A DNA stretch of 64,000 bases, taken from positions 1 through 64,000 of the forward strand of contig UQGG01000026.1 in NCBI GenBank assembly GCA_900540475.1, in the 5' to 3' direction. Shown piece after piece: positions 1 to 9,746 of this stretch (position 1 is the stretch's first letter; every line of letters starts with the position of its first letter). The notes under the pieces were generated by a model. That model was not told the DNA's origin. It saw only the letters and a program-made list of their open reading frames with translations, and made no database searches. The position numbers and the translations under genes were made by a program. Source of the stretch: an uncultured Robinsoniella sp. (lineage in GTDB: Bacteria; Bacillota; Clostridia; Lachnospirales; Lachnospiraceae).

Positions 1-1876
1 CGCTTTTAAGCTTTGTCGATCCTGAATTCAGATAAATATTCTTCGTGTCAATTGCGAACCCTTTTTGATTTGTCCCGGTATCACGCATATCCAGGACACA
101 GGCATTCTCCTCGCCGGTATCTCTGGTCTTGAATTTAATGTCAACGGTAAGACCATTTGGAACATCATCTGCAAATGGACGCAGGTCTATTTCCACATAG
201 CTGTTTCCATTGCATTTCAAAGCACCGTCTATCCATCCATTGCTGCCATAGTTAAAGTTGACAAGGTTGGCTTTAACACCGTTACCGGATTTATCCGGCC
301 ACTCTGTTTTATTGATATCCTGGTTCGTCCTTCCATCTGCATCAAACCAGGCTATCAAAGATGCATCCTGTACAGGCTTCAACGGGGTATAACTGGATGC
401 CTCCACCCTAAGCCGTTTTTCTACAAAGGCAGTCTTTGCTCCGTCTTTAGTCGCCACATTGATTCGAAGGACATGGTCACCCACCTCTAGATCTCTTGTG
501 CTCCAGACATTATTTCCCGCGTTAATTTCCAGTGTCTTCACCGCTGTTCCATCAACCAGATACTGCGCGTCAAATTTACTGGTGCCTTTTAAACTTACCC
601 GGTAAGGAATTTCAACCAGGTCACGGTATTTTACACTGTCCGTATTATAATCGCAGATAATCGTCAGGGTGTCAGCGTCTTCGATTACAATGTTATAGCT
701 TAATAGATTACTTTTATACACTCCGGATTCCGCTTGCATAGTTACTTTGTGCGCCCCCGGGGGCAATGATGGCAGTTGAATGACATTATATCCATTCTGA
801 CCGGATAACCTTGTCTGGCTGCTGTCTATGGTCTGGATCAGATAAATCGGTTCCAGACTGATGGTGTCAATCGTAACAGGAATCTTTATTACACTCTTAA
901 TGGTAAAGTCCTCGGAATCATCAAAAGAAGAGATGAGATCCAAGCCTCCAATACGTACTGTAAATGATAGTTTATCCGTTGTCAGTGCGCCTCGATCCGT
1001 AACATACATTAAAATGGTATGGGATCCTTTTAAAAGATCTGTTACAACCGCCCGGTTAATCCCCTGCTGTACTTCTGCAGTCTGCACCTCTACGTTATCC
1101 ACCATCAGATGCAGAATGCCGTAACCCTCATTCGGGCTGCTCCACCGGTAACGGATTTCTATTTCTTCCCCTACCGCAAAGCTTCCTCCGGTAAAGGTGC
1201 TGGACATGATTGGAATGGTAGAGCCCCCGCCTCCACCTCCGCCACCGCTGGCCAGTTCCTCAATTGCCTGGGCGACTTTAAGGGGTGTCATAAGTTTATT
1301 ATCGTCTATCCCCGCCCTGGCTTCTGCTTCTGTCGCAATCGGATACTTCGCAGCGCCGTTCTTGATCTCATCAATATCAGTCTTCACGGATTCCAATTCA
1401 ACTGAAATATTTTCCCGGACATTTGTTTCCACCTCTTTGATATCTTCTTTTACCTGATTGATCTGGGTGGTAATATTCTGGTCAATATCGGTCTTGATCT
1501 GCTGGATATTTGTATGGATTGTCTGAACAGTATCCGTAACCTCGTCCCGGAATTGTCCAAGTTCGTTGGCATTTTCGGTAATGCTTTGATGAATGCCGTT
1601 TACGATTCCAGACACTTCCTGTTTGTATTCGATTAAAGCACTGGAAATTCCTGCAATTTCTATATTTATGTTATCTATAATCCGCTGTATCTCATCCCGG
1701 TAAGCGGTTTCTTCCAGGGATATCTTTTGCAAATCTTCCAACGATGCAAGATCTTTTGTTTTCCCTCCGCCATAACAGATGATTATCGTGCCATCTGTGG
1801 CGATGGCGTATTCTCCTGGAAGCAGGCTACTGCGAACCAGGTCCTTGATGTCTCCCCTTCTATTTCGTATTGCCAT
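1..1876 (-). CDS. Phage baseplate/tail-tip protein with LamG-like domain (partial)
   Basis: Partial gene that runs off the left edge; the C-terminus is missing. ATG at 1876 follows the stop of the upstream tail gene, with a GAGAGG ribosome-binding site overlapping that stop. The protein begins MAIRNRRGDIKDL and has LLPGEYAIATDG, a short N-terminal module common to Firmicute tail-tip and hyaluronidase-like fibres. Residues about 60-200 are helical and coiled-coil-like, a run of eight glycines interrupted by nothing lies near residue 210, then several Ig-like beta domains follow, and from about residue 510 a concanavalin/LamG-like segment begins (SLIAWFDADGRTNQD). Probably an upper baseplate or receptor-binding component that contacts host glycan; substrate unknown. 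Domain calls are from motif resemblance only. Confidence 0.75.
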   Translation of the reverse strand, partial: MAIRNRRGDIKDLVRSSLLPGEYAIATDGTIIICYGGGKTKDLASLEDLQKISLEETAYRDEIQRIIDNINIEIAGISSALIEYKQEVSGIVNGIHQSITENANELGQFRDEVTDTVQTIHTNIQQIKTDIDQNITTQINQVKEDIKEVETNVRENISVELESVKTDIDEIKNGAAKYPIATEAEARAGIDDNKLMTPLKVAQAIEELASGGGGGGGGSTIPIMSSTFTGGSFAVGEEIEIRYRWSSPNEGYGILHLMVDNVEVQTAEVQQGINRAVVTDLLKGSHTILMYVTDRGALTTDKLSFTVRIGGLDLISSFDDSEDFTIKSVIKIPVTIDTISLEPIYLIQTIDSSQTRLSGQNGYNVIQLPSLPPGAHKVTMQAESGVYKSNLLSYNIVIEDADTLTIICDYNTDSVKYRDLVEIPYRVSLKGTSKFDAQYLVDGTAVKTLEINAGNNVWSTRDLEVGDHVLRINVATKDGAKTAFVEKRLRVEASSYTPLKPVQDASLIAWFDADGRTNQDINKTEWPDKSGNGVKANLVNFNYGSNGWIDGALKCNGNSYVEIDLRPFADDVPNGLTVDIKFKTRDTGEENACVLDMRDTGTNQKGFAIDTKNIYLNSGSTKLKS

Positions 1877-1880
1877 GTAT

Positions 1881-4202
1881 TCACATCCTCTCTAATAACT
1901 TATCAAGTTTTTCCTCGATCCTATCAAGTCTTTCCTCGATCCTATCAAGTCTTTCCTCGTTTCTGTTAATACGCTCAGAATGGCTATTTACCGCAGAAAC
2001 AAGTGGCGGAATAATCTCTATATAAGAAACACCCTTGTATCCTTCCCTGCCTTCTGAAACTATGCCGTATTCGTCCCCGAATACTTCCTGGACATTATCC
2101 GCATTTAAACCCATGTGAAGTTTCTTATCGTCCCCATCTTTCCAGCGGAAGATTATAGTTTCGAGCTTTTTGAGGATATTTTCTGCATCTGAAATCTGGG
2201 ATTCTATATTTTTTAATCTTGGATCAGAGTTATTAGCAAGCCCATTGGTAGTAATTTTACCGCTAACATATAGATCGTTAAAAATGGTAAATGGGTAAAA
2301 AAATGTTGCATCGCAGTAACAATACATGTACCTTGCTACCAAATCTACATTAAAAACAGTATCTAATTCTATTCCTGCTCCTCTATCTATGTACATGTAA
2401 AGTCCATTTGAATTATACATTGCTCCGCGTTTATTAGCATAATCAATACACCTTAAACCATAAGAACCCCTAACTCCCGGTTCTTCTGGGACACGTCCAG
2501 AAACGGTAATTCCAGCATCACCTAAGGAAAGCTCTGTTTTTTTACCTTTAGAATACGAACGCAATAATCCATCATTATCTATTTCAAATGTTCCCGCTGC
2601 GTTTTTGAATGTAGAACCGGTTATAGTAACTCCTTCTATTTCTATACCTTTTATCTTGCCAGCATTTATCCAATCAGCATTGATTCCAATCGCCGTCAAC
2701 ACTGTTGCTAAAACATTCCCCTCTTTATCATGTCCGTATGGCCAGGTTACGCCGCCGTCTGTAGACACCGCAAATGCATCAATCGTCTGCTTCCATATTA
2801 TTTTACTGTCTTTCAATTCCGGTTTATCATGCATGTAGCGGATCATGGACCCGTCTGCTTCATCCACTGTGGTGGTTTCGTACATCCCGACTGCATTTGC
2901 CATCAAGCTTCCTAATTGCTGTGCTGCTAAATCATATTGGGATAATTGTTTCTGCGTGTTCTTGCGTGCTTCCACTACTGCTTTAGTCATTTCACTATAC
3001 CGTTGTGAGGAATTTCTTGCAGGTGTTTCTGCATCACAGGAAAAGCTTTCATACCCGCCCATTGTATAGGTCAAATTCGTAATATAGCAGTAATATGAAT
3101 TGTTTTTGCGATCAGTAACAACTGCACAATCCCCAGCTTCTATCGAGGGATCAGACAGCGCCGAAATATTCATGGGGCGAAATCTCATCCCCCTGATCTT
3201 AGATCCAAGATAATTTGCCACATTTGATGCCATTCCGCATTCAATCAAAGGATTGTTTTCTATTTTAAGCACATAACCTGCATCCCCATTCAATACAGTT
3301 TCCCCGGTAACTTCCTCACCTTTACTGTTCTTTCCATCAGCTGCCGTAACACTTATTCCGGTTATTACTACATCATCTGTGGAAATATTAATCGAAGACA
3401 AACTATAAATATGATGGTATGGCAGCTTATCTGTGAATTCACCTCCATAGACAGAATCACCGGAGCTGTAATTTGTAAAATTACCTCCATCTATATTTGC
3501 GCCGGAACTGTAATCAGTCAAATTCCCGCCATCCAGGTCATCCAACGCTGGAAACGCAGTCGTATCATACCATTTTAATTCCAATCGCCCATCAACATTG
3601 CACCTGGCGTAACACCCGGCAATCTGGGCGCAGTAAGATAATATCTCCCGGTATGTAATCGGTTCATTCGCTTCAAATGGGGATTTACTTACCCTATAGG
3701 TGTAATTATCAAACTGGTTCGTATTAAGTATCACCCCGCATTTACTACAGCAATAATTTACAATTGTCTGCAGGCTTGCCGGAAAACTTAACTTACCGTC
3801 ATACTGCTTATCGAATTTAGCCATGTTATCCAGGCATTCCAGGGTGATAATACTTTGTGTGGATGTTGGATCATCTGCGTTGAATACGCCTTTTTTAAGC
3901 CATTCTACGCGGTCTGCAAGCTGTAATCCGACAAATACCGTGGCTACTGCGTCTGTAAAATCATAGGTGCTGTATTCGTCTTGCATGTTGTTTAAACTCA
4001 TATTGAGTTTATTGATAATCGTGGAACCTATATCAAAATTACCAGAACTGGATACTCCGTCATATATTCTAGTAGTTCCAGACATGAAATCTTTTCCTTC
4101 TAATGATATCGTTTTTTTGTTTGCTAATGTAATATTTGCTTTAATTAGCGTTTTTGTATTAATTCTTATTGCATTCTTATATTCGCTACTGGTATTTATC
4201 AT
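1881..4202 (-). CDS. Phage tail hub/tip protein with C-terminal S74 intramolecular chaperone
   Basis: A 773-residue tail protein. Residues 1-400 resemble tail hub (Tal/gp27-like) proteins that cap the tail tube. Around residues 225-260 there are three GG-[NE]-[LF]-T-[DN]-type beta repeats. The C-terminal region from residue 659 (SDPRLKNIESQ) matches the peptidase S74 chaperone, which folds trimeric tail spikes and then cuts itself off at a Ser-Asp pair; here Ser659-Asp660. The end is a coiled coil of exact heptads (RIEERLD) encoded by 21-bp tandem repeats. The gene lies between a small tail protein and the baseplate gene, as expected for tail-tip morphogenesis. Autocleavage is inferred from the family. 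Confidence 0.85.
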   Translation of the reverse strand: MINTSSEYKNAIRINTKTLIKANITLANKKTISLEGKDFMSGTTRIYDGVSSSGNFDIGSTIINKLNMSLNNMQDEYSTYDFTDAVATVFVGLQLADRVEWLKKGVFNADDPTSTQSIITLECLDNMAKFDKQYDGKLSFPASLQTIVNYCCSKCGVILNTNQFDNYTYRVSKSPFEANEPITYREILSYCAQIAGCYARCNVDGRLELKWYDTTAFPALDDLDGGNLTDYSSGANIDGGNFTNYSSGDSVYGGEFTDKLPYHHIYSLSSINISTDDVVITGISVTAADGKNSKGEEVTGETVLNGDAGYVLKIENNPLIECGMASNVANYLGSKIRGMRFRPMNISALSDPSIEAGDCAVVTDRKNNSYYCYITNLTYTMGGYESFSCDAETPARNSSQRYSEMTKAVVEARKNTQKQLSQYDLAAQQLGSLMANAVGMYETTTVDEADGSMIRYMHDKPELKDSKIIWKQTIDAFAVSTDGGVTWPYGHDKEGNVLATVLTAIGINADWINAGKIKGIEIEGVTITGSTFKNAAGTFEIDNDGLLRSYSKGKKTELSLGDAGITVSGRVPEEPGVRGSYGLRCIDYANKRGAMYNSNGLYMYIDRGAGIELDTVFNVDLVARYMYCYCDATFFYPFTIFNDLYVSGKITTNGLANNSDPRLKNIESQISDAENILKKLETIIFRWKDGDDKKLHMGLNADNVQEVFGDEYGIVSEGREGYKGVSYIEIIPPLVSAVNSHSERINRNEERLDRIEERLDRIEEKLDKLLERM
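1901..1959 (-). repeat. 21-bp tandem repeat, about 2.8 copies
   Basis: Units at 1901-1921, 1922-1942 and a partial third from 1943. The period of 21 bp equals seven codons, so each copy adds one coiled-coil heptad (RIEERLD) to the end of the S74 tail protein. Copy number could change without breaking the frame. Confidence 0.9.
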
Positions 4203-4205
4203 AAT

Positions 4206-4583
4206 TTACCTCTCAATCAAATTGAATGAAACTGATTCATACCGTTTATTGTTAATTGTCCATATCTTTACAGGAGAACTCCTATCACCTACATAAAACT
4301 CCCTTATTTCTTCCACTCCTGACATGGAGTCTGGATATCTAACAAAAACATATTCCGGATTAAATGCTTGTAAAATAGTTGACGTTTCTTCTCTGGATGG
4401 ACCCAACCAAGACAACTGTATCTTTCTCTTTTGACTAGTACGATTTTTATACATAGTGTCATTTGAATCTTGTACACGTCCAGAATCTGCTGCTGAATTA
4501 TCCTGTAAACCCCATATAAAAGTATTTGGAGCCTTAACATCGATTATATTAGTGGGCGTTGCCCCAACACCTAACATTGACAT
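4206..4583 (-). CDS. Small tail protein (DUF6711-like)
   Basis: A 125-residue protein in the tail module, with only three bases between its stop and the next gene. It resembles the small beta-rich proteins that follow the tape measure in many Firmicute siphoviruses (DUF6711-type: a short N-terminal segment, then a strand-rich core with QLSWLGP and a conserved aromatic C-terminus). Probably a distal-tail or adaptor component. The family assignment rests on length, position and general pattern and is moderate at best. Confidence 0.6.
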   Translation of the reverse strand: MSMLGVGATPTNIIDVKAPNTFIWGLQDNSAADSGRVQDSNDTMYKNRTSQKRKIQLSWLGPSREETSTILQAFNPEYVFVRYPDSMSGVEEIREFYVGDRSSPVKIWTINNKRYESVSFNLIER

Positions 4584-4622
4584 TTGTCTATCACCGTCCT
4601 AGTATTTAATATATTTTCGCAC

Positions 4623-4653
4623 AATAAAAGCGCCTATCAAATATTAGGCGCTT
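4623..4653 (-). terminator. Rho-independent terminator of the zinc-ribbon gene
   Basis: Perfect 9-bp stem AAGCGCCTA/TAGGCGCTT (4628-4653) with an 8-base loop, followed on the minus strand by a T-rich stretch. It lies just after the stop of the zinc-ribbon gene and separates it from the downstream tail genes. Confidence 0.75.
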
Positions 4654-4673
4654 ACTACTTATTAATAATAGAT

Positions 4674-5345
4674 TTAAATTTTCCATCGTTTACCGCAATT
4701 TAAACAAACGGCAAATCCCTTTTTACTACTTAACCCACCTAGAATCGCTCCGGGAGCTCCGGCAATAACATCGCCAATCAATGTTCGACCAATACTTAAT
4801 TTTTTTGTGTCATATGATATGCTAGAAGAACCACACTTAGGGCATTTGACGTAATCATTATTGGAATTGTTCGAACGATCTCTCTTCACTGTCTTCATTG
4901 TTTTTTCTCTTGCTTTTTTATCTTCTTTTCTTTCTTTAGATATTCTCCAATTGTTAACAAATGCATTGTTTTCTTCAATTTTCTTCTGCATTTTTGCATT
5001 TGTTCCTCTAAATGTTCCATATTTATACTTACAATATACACATTGATCGATTCCAATCGGTAAAGGTCTCCCGCATTTATAACAATTAAATAATTCTTCT
5101 TGATCTTCCTTTGCTAACAACCTAGGCTTAACTTCACATTCATCGTTATCATATTCATATCCGCAAAATATACAACATTGTGTATTGGATTCATTTTCAT
5201 GTCCACATTCAGGACATACTATATTCCAATTACCTGATTTTTGATTATTGCTTTGAAATTCTGTTGCAGGACATCCGCATCCGGGACAACACAAAGCCTT
5301 TTCGCTAATCTGGCGTCCACATTCGGGACAAGCAATTAATGACAT
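4674..5345 (-). CDS. Multi-zinc-ribbon protein, probable moron in the tail module
   Basis: A 223-residue cysteine-rich protein with three CxxC...CxxC zinc ribbons in the first about 110 residues (CPECGRQ...CPGCG, CPECGHE...CIFCG, CYKCGRP...CVYCK), a basic Lys/Arg-rich linker, and a split C-terminal ribbon (CPKCG...CLNCG) with a Gly-rich hydrophobic insert between its halves. It sits between the tape measure and the tail-tip genes but has its own promoter (TATAAT at 5384-5379, 17-bp spacer) and its own terminator, the classic layout of a phage moron expressed separately from structural genes, possibly from the prophage. Function unknown; nucleic-acid or protein binding through zinc ribbons is likely. 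RBS AAAGGAGGGC precedes the ATG. Confidence 0.8.
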   Translation of the reverse strand: MSLIACPECGRQISEKALCCPGCGCPATEFQSNNQKSGNWNIVCPECGHENESNTQCCIFCGYEYDNDECEVKPRLLAKEDQEELFNCYKCGRPLPIGIDQCVYCKYKYGTFRGTNAKMQKKIEENNAFVNNWRISKERKEDKKAREKTMKTVKRDRSNNSNNDYVKCPKCGSSSISYDTKKLSIGRTLIGDVIAGAPGAILGGLSSKKGFAVCLNCGKRWKI

Positions 5346-5378
5346 GAAAATGCCCTCCTTTTATTTATATATTAACTT

Positions 5379-5407
5379 ATTATACCAAATTAGTAATAGT
5401 ACGTAAA
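5379..5407 (-). promoter_or_regulatory. Sigma-A-type promoter of the zinc-ribbon moron
   Basis: On the minus strand: -35 TTTACG (5407-5402), 17-bp spacer, perfect -10 TATAAT (5384-5379). It lies about 35 bp before the RBS of the zinc-ribbon gene and inside the otherwise compact late operon. Confidence 0.65.
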
Positions 5408-5412
5408 TATAT

Positions 5413-8400
5413 TTAAATAAAATTCGGTAATATTACCCCTCTTCTCTTTAAAGATAAATTTCCTTTATATGTGGCACGCGCAATTTCTTCACTTCCAATA
5501 TATACAGGTATTTCAATTGATGAATCAGATTCTTCATTAGTACTTGATCTTGACGCCAATAAAACATTAACCAACGCATTGGTTACACCTCTTTCAATAC
5601 CTTCTACAATTTGATCATTATTAGCTACTGCACTACGGCCACCCATTGTACCAACCATTTCAGGACCTGATTCTCTTGCCATAAAAAGTTCCCCAGCAGA
5701 TGGAAATCCACCATTTGCATACCAATCTATTTTAAAAGACGGAACTGAAAATTGAAGATCTCCAATGCTAAAGTCATTCCAATCCCAATTTAAATGTGGC
5801 GTAGGAATATCGAGTCCTGAAAAAGTACTTTTAATATTTCCTGCACTTGTAGCTGCCGAACTTTCCATATTTCCCAATGAAGTATCTAAAGATGAAGTTG
5901 TGTCTTTTACCATTTTATCTATGCCAGATTTCGCAGTATCCCATTTATTATTTACTCCATCGGTGTATCCATTAACGGTATTCTCTCCAAGACTCTCAGT
6001 AGATGTTTTGACTTTATTCTTACTGTCATCAATACCTTTTGCATACCCTTCACCAGTAACCTTGCCTAAAATTTCTGACTTCTGTGCAGACGATACCCCT
6101 AGTGAATCCAATGTCTCAGATAAAGTTTTTTTGAAATCTTCTGTTGAAACTCCTGTTTCTTCCAGTTCATCTTGCACGAATACCAAAGCATCTGTAAAAG
6201 GCACACTTTTCAACTGTGCCTGGGTCAGCATACTGTACAAATAATCTAATTCTTTACTACTTATTTCCCCTTTATCTTTAATCGCTACCAAAGAAGAAAG
6301 CAAGGCCATATAACTAGTATCTTCAGACGTTTTTTCAACCTTATCTATCGATTGTTCTAATAATCCCATGAGTCCAGCTGAATATAATGCATTTTCACCA
6401 ATCTTTTTTAACCATCCAAAAAAACTAGTTGATCCAGCGGCCGCGCCACCTGCAGCCCCTGCGGCTGTTCCACCTGCAGCTGCTCCACCTAATCCACCTC
6501 CACTTAAGCCTAATATATTCTTTAAGCCATTGAATAAAGTACTTATACTTGTAAGCAACGTTTGAGAAATTTTTATAGTTAAAATAGCCGCTGAAACATA
6601 TCCTATTGATTTCCCGACATTTTCCAGAAAACCAGGGTCGAATTTTTTAAGAGCTCCGGCTAATTTGCTAATTACATCAGCAATACCGTTAATTAATGGG
6701 GCTCCTATATCATTTAGGAGAATATCAAAAGCATCTAAAAAACCATCAGCAAAACCTTTAACAAATGGTGAAAAAGCTTCAAATAAGCTTCCTATTGACT
6801 TTACTAATTTCTCCCAATCAATATTAGCAATAAATTCAGAAATTATATCCTTTATCTGCTTCAGTTTGGACCACAGCCACTCCCAATCAACATCTATAAC
6901 TCCAAATTTATCAAGTGCTACAACTATTCCGCCAATCCCTAATGCCATTGCAGCATACGGATGTTTTGCTAGCAGTGAAAATCCACTTCCAATAGCACCT
7001 TTTTCTCCAAATATGGAACCGAACCAAGTCAAACCTTTGAACCCCATTAATGAGGTTAGCAAAATTCCTAACGAATATCCTATTTTTTCTGCTGTATCAG
7101 GATTAATCCTTTTTAATGCATCTGCTAAGTTATTTAATCCTCCCGGCACTATCTTATTGATAAAATCGGCCCCTACATTAAACAAATCTTTGAAAAAATC
7201 TACCAAACCTTGTCCGACCGAAATAGTAAATGGTGCCAATGCTTTCCACAAATTAGACAATGCTTCATTGATTTCTTTCCATTTTATTTTATTGCCAAAT
7301 TCAGTTAACGCATCTACTAATTGAGGTATTCCTTCACCCATGGTCCAAACTGCAACAGGCTTTAAAAACTTTTCATAAAAGTCCATAAGACCATTCCATA
7401 CAAATTGAGTTGGTTTTTGTAACATAGTAAAAAAATCTGATAATGATTGATTTAATCTATTCCAATTAATTGCATTTAATAAATCGTTTGTAATTTTAAA
7501 AAATCTAGGCAAACCAGAATCTGATCCAAGCATCCACATGCCTATTGGTTTAAGCAAATTATTCCACAGATCATCCAGCGCTTTAGTCGAAAAATCACCT
7601 AATTTTTTTAACCCTTGATCGTATAATTTCTTTAAGGCCTTTCTTGTCGGTTCGGCTATTTTCCATATTCGTTCAAAAGATTTACAAATATTATCGGCAT
7701 ATTTTTGAGCTAAATTCTCTGAATTCTTCAGGGCTTTTTCCCATACAGATTCATAGTTTGCTAATGCTGCAGCTATTTCATCGGATAAATCAATTATAGA
7801 ACCTTTTCCTGTATCCTTATCCTTGTCAGCCGAATTGATGTCATCTGAATTATCAGTTGCCACATTAAGCTCGTCATAACCATGAATTGTTTTTTTCAGC
7901 TTTTTAGCCTTCTTGTCGGCCTCTTCTAAAGCATCTGCTGCATCATCAGCATCATCTGAAACATCACCAATACTTCCGTCATCAGTATTTGAATATCCAC
8001 CACTGATCCCATCCATAATTTTAGAAAAATCTATACCCATTAACCCGCCAAGCCATGAAAGCAATCGTTGCACGGCTATTGCCATACCATTAATGAATGG
8101 AAGTACTTTTTGTACTACTGGCATAAGTAAATTTCCAATCATTCTAGCGACATTTGCTAACTGCTGTTTCAAAATTCGATACTGATTCGCTACCGAGTTA
8201 ATTGTATTGGCCTGATCACCCCAGGCAACTTTAGACTGATCTAAAATTGCAATCAAACGTAATTGCATTTTTTCTGATTGAGTCATATTCTTTACATATT
8301 TGTCAATTCCAAGACTCGCAGCATACGTTTGCAGAGTTGCATTAGTTATATCAATACCATATTTATATAATGCCCTAGATTGCCCTATTAGACCGGATTG

Positions 8401-9672
8401 AAGGTTTTCCATAACATTAGATAGATCAATATTCTTTAAAGAGGACAAGTCAGCTGAGAGCATTGTAAGTGCCTTACTCGTGTTGATACTATTTTCACCC
8501 ATAAGTCCTACGGAATTAGTAACTGCCGATACACTGGCTTCAAAATTCATTACTGCTTCTGGATCCAACCCTAAATTTTGACCTGTTGACATAGAAAGAA
8601 CGCCATCATCTCCAACCATAAATCCAGTCATTTTGGTTGTAAGCTGATTCATTCTTTCGGTAAATGACTTTTGATATGCCTCAGCACTATCATACCCAAA
8701 CCTTTTGTATTGATCAGAAAATTCAGCTCCCATTTTATCCATGATTACATTGAAATAGTTATAAGTCTCAATGTAATCCATTGAAGTCTCAATAGATGAT
8801 CCTAGCTTTTTTATCCCTCTAATTAGCAAGTAACATTTTGCGTATGCCATTGTAAATGTATTAGCAAGATTACGTCCTGATACTTTTGCATTGTTTGATT
8901 TTTCTGAAAAAGTATGCAGACTTGATGATAAACTTTTTATTCCAATACTGCTTTTATGAGCACTGCTTCCTACGCTACTAATAGCACCAGCGGCAGATTT
9001 TGTTCTAGTTCCCTGAGTAACCAAATTCGATAATGCATTTGTCATTTGTATTGTATTTTTAGATACATGAGGCATTTTTGAGAGAATCAGAAACAAACTA
9101 TTTAATTCAGATCCCAGTTTTGGTATCGCTGTAATAGCAGTTTGTATACTCTTTTTTCCAAATGCACCAATAGCGCTGGACAAAGCCAGTAATTGCGTTG
9201 TTGCCTCTTGATTAAGCGATATACCGTTTATCGACAATAGAAATGTTCTTATAGATTGTGCAAATGTAGGCATTGTCGAAACTGCGGTTTGTACCCCTTT
9301 TCCCCCAATCTTTGACAAACTGTTTATACTATTAGTAATATTGGTTATATTTCCAGTAGGAACACCTGAAAGTCCTGAAAGTCCTGCAGAAAATGATTTC
9401 AGAGCATATCCTACATTAAACATATTACCCGAGTTGATTCCACTTAATTTGCTTAAATTAGAAACAATCCTGTTTATATCGGTGGACTTAACTGTTGACA
9501 TAGTTTTAGCTGAAGCCGAAATTCTGTTCATTCCTTCAGAAAACTGACGCATTCCATTACCATTAATACCAGATAAAGCGCCAGATACACTATCAAGTTT
9601 TTTAATCAAAATATCCAGTTGTTGACTAGCTTTATTTGCACTAGCTTCAACTTTGACTTCTAATCTATCCAC
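5413..9672 (-). CDS. Tape measure protein
   Basis: The largest gene of the phage. An ATG/TTG at 9729 would give 1438 residues, but the GTG at 9672 with GGGAG five bases upstream gives VDRLEVKVEASANKASQQL, the usual tape-measure N-terminus, so it is preferred (1419 residues). The protein has long helical segments, Ser/Ala/Gly-rich hydrophobic stretches (for example around AAAGGTAAGAAGGAAAGS) and repeated W-xx-L elements, all typical. It sets tail length and is ejected with the DNA. It follows the tail chaperone pair and precedes the tip genes, the canonical order. The region 9673-9729 upstream carries a repeated motif discussed in the findings. Confidence 0.93.
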   Translation of the reverse strand: MDRLEVKVEASANKASQQLDILIKKLDSVSGALSGINGNGMRQFSEGMNRISASAKTMSTVKSTDINRIVSNLSKLSGINSGNMFNVGYALKSFSAGLSGLSGVPTGNITNITNSINSLSKIGGKGVQTAVSTMPTFAQSIRTFLLSINGISLNQEATTQLLALSSAIGAFGKKSIQTAITAIPKLGSELNSLFLILSKMPHVSKNTIQMTNALSNLVTQGTRTKSAAGAISSVGSSAHKSSIGIKSLSSSLHTFSEKSNNAKVSGRNLANTFTMAYAKCYLLIRGIKKLGSSIETSMDYIETYNYFNVIMDKMGAEFSDQYKRFGYDSAEAYQKSFTERMNQLTTKMTGFMVGDDGVLSMSTGQNLGLDPEAVMNFEASVSAVTNSVGLMGENSINTSKALTMLSADLSSLKNIDLSNVMENLQSGLIGQSRALYKYGIDITNATLQTYAASLGIDKYVKNMTQSEKMQLRLIAILDQSKVAWGDQANTINSVANQYRILKQQLANVARMIGNLLMPVVQKVLPFINGMAIAVQRLLSWLGGLMGIDFSKIMDGISGGYSNTDDGSIGDVSDDADDAADALEEADKKAKKLKKTIHGYDELNVATDNSDDINSADKDKDTGKGSIIDLSDEIAAALANYESVWEKALKNSENLAQKYADNICKSFERIWKIAEPTRKALKKLYDQGLKKLGDFSTKALDDLWNNLLKPIGMWMLGSDSGLPRFFKITNDLLNAINWNRLNQSLSDFFTMLQKPTQFVWNGLMDFYEKFLKPVAVWTMGEGIPQLVDALTEFGNKIKWKEINEALSNLWKALAPFTISVGQGLVDFFKDLFNVGADFINKIVPGGLNNLADALKRINPDTAEKIGYSLGILLTSLMGFKGLTWFGSIFGEKGAIGSGFSLLAKHPYAAMALGIGGIVVALDKFGVIDVDWEWLWSKLKQIKDIISEFIANIDWEKLVKSIGSLFEAFSPFVKGFADGFLDAFDILLNDIGAPLINGIADVISKLAGALKKFDPGFLENVGKSIGYVSAAILTIKISQTLLTSISTLFNGLKNILGLSGGGLGGAAAGGTAAGAAGGAAAGSTSFFGWLKKIGENALYSAGLMGLLEQSIDKVEKTSEDTSYMALLSSLVAIKDKGEISSKELDYLYSMLTQAQLKSVPFTDALVFVQDELEETGVSTEDFKKTLSETLDSLGVSSAQKSEILGKVTGEGYAKGIDDSKNKVKTSTESLGENTVNGYTDGVNNKWDTAKSGIDKMVKDTTSSLDTSLGNMESSAATSAGNIKSTFSGLDIPTPHLNWDWNDFSIGDLQFSVPSFKIDWYANGGFPSAGELFMARESGPEMVGTMGGRSAVANNDQIVEGIERGVTNALVNVLLASRSSTNEESDSSIEIPVYIGSEEIARATYKGNLSLKRRGVILPNFI

Positions 9673-9709
9673 TTCTGCTCCCACGTTATGCCACCACACT
9701 TTCTCCTGA

Positions 9710-9729
9710 TGACACTCATAGGCGTTCAA
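9710..9729 (-). repeat. Tandem decamer motif, copy A (before tape measure)
   Basis: Minus-strand sequence TTGAACGCCTATGAGTGTCA: two decamers of the form GARCGYCNAT/GARYGYCAYY. Related copies precede the tail tube gene (11079-11098) and the large terminase gene (19328-19347). Read as protein from TTG it gives MNAYECH. Confidence 0.6.
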
Positions 9730-9746
9730 ATTATCACCGAGCCATA

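Noticed and set aside
65..1457. Plus-strand frames opposite the baseplate gene
   Set aside because: The minus frame is open throughout and encodes recognisable tail domains; the plus frames are shadows without RBS.
1901..1959. CRISPR-like or satellite repeat
   Set aside because: 21-bp units without spacers that simply encode coiled-coil heptads.
6368..7324. Long plus-strand frames antisense to the tape measure gene
   Set aside because: Mirror frames of a long helical gene; no RBS, Pro/Ser-rich low-complexity products and no family resemblance.
9673..9729. ATG/TTG-extended tape measure start as the true start
   Set aside because: The GTG at 9672 has a well-spaced GGGAG and gives the family-like N-terminus; the extension looks like the leader motif seen before other genes.
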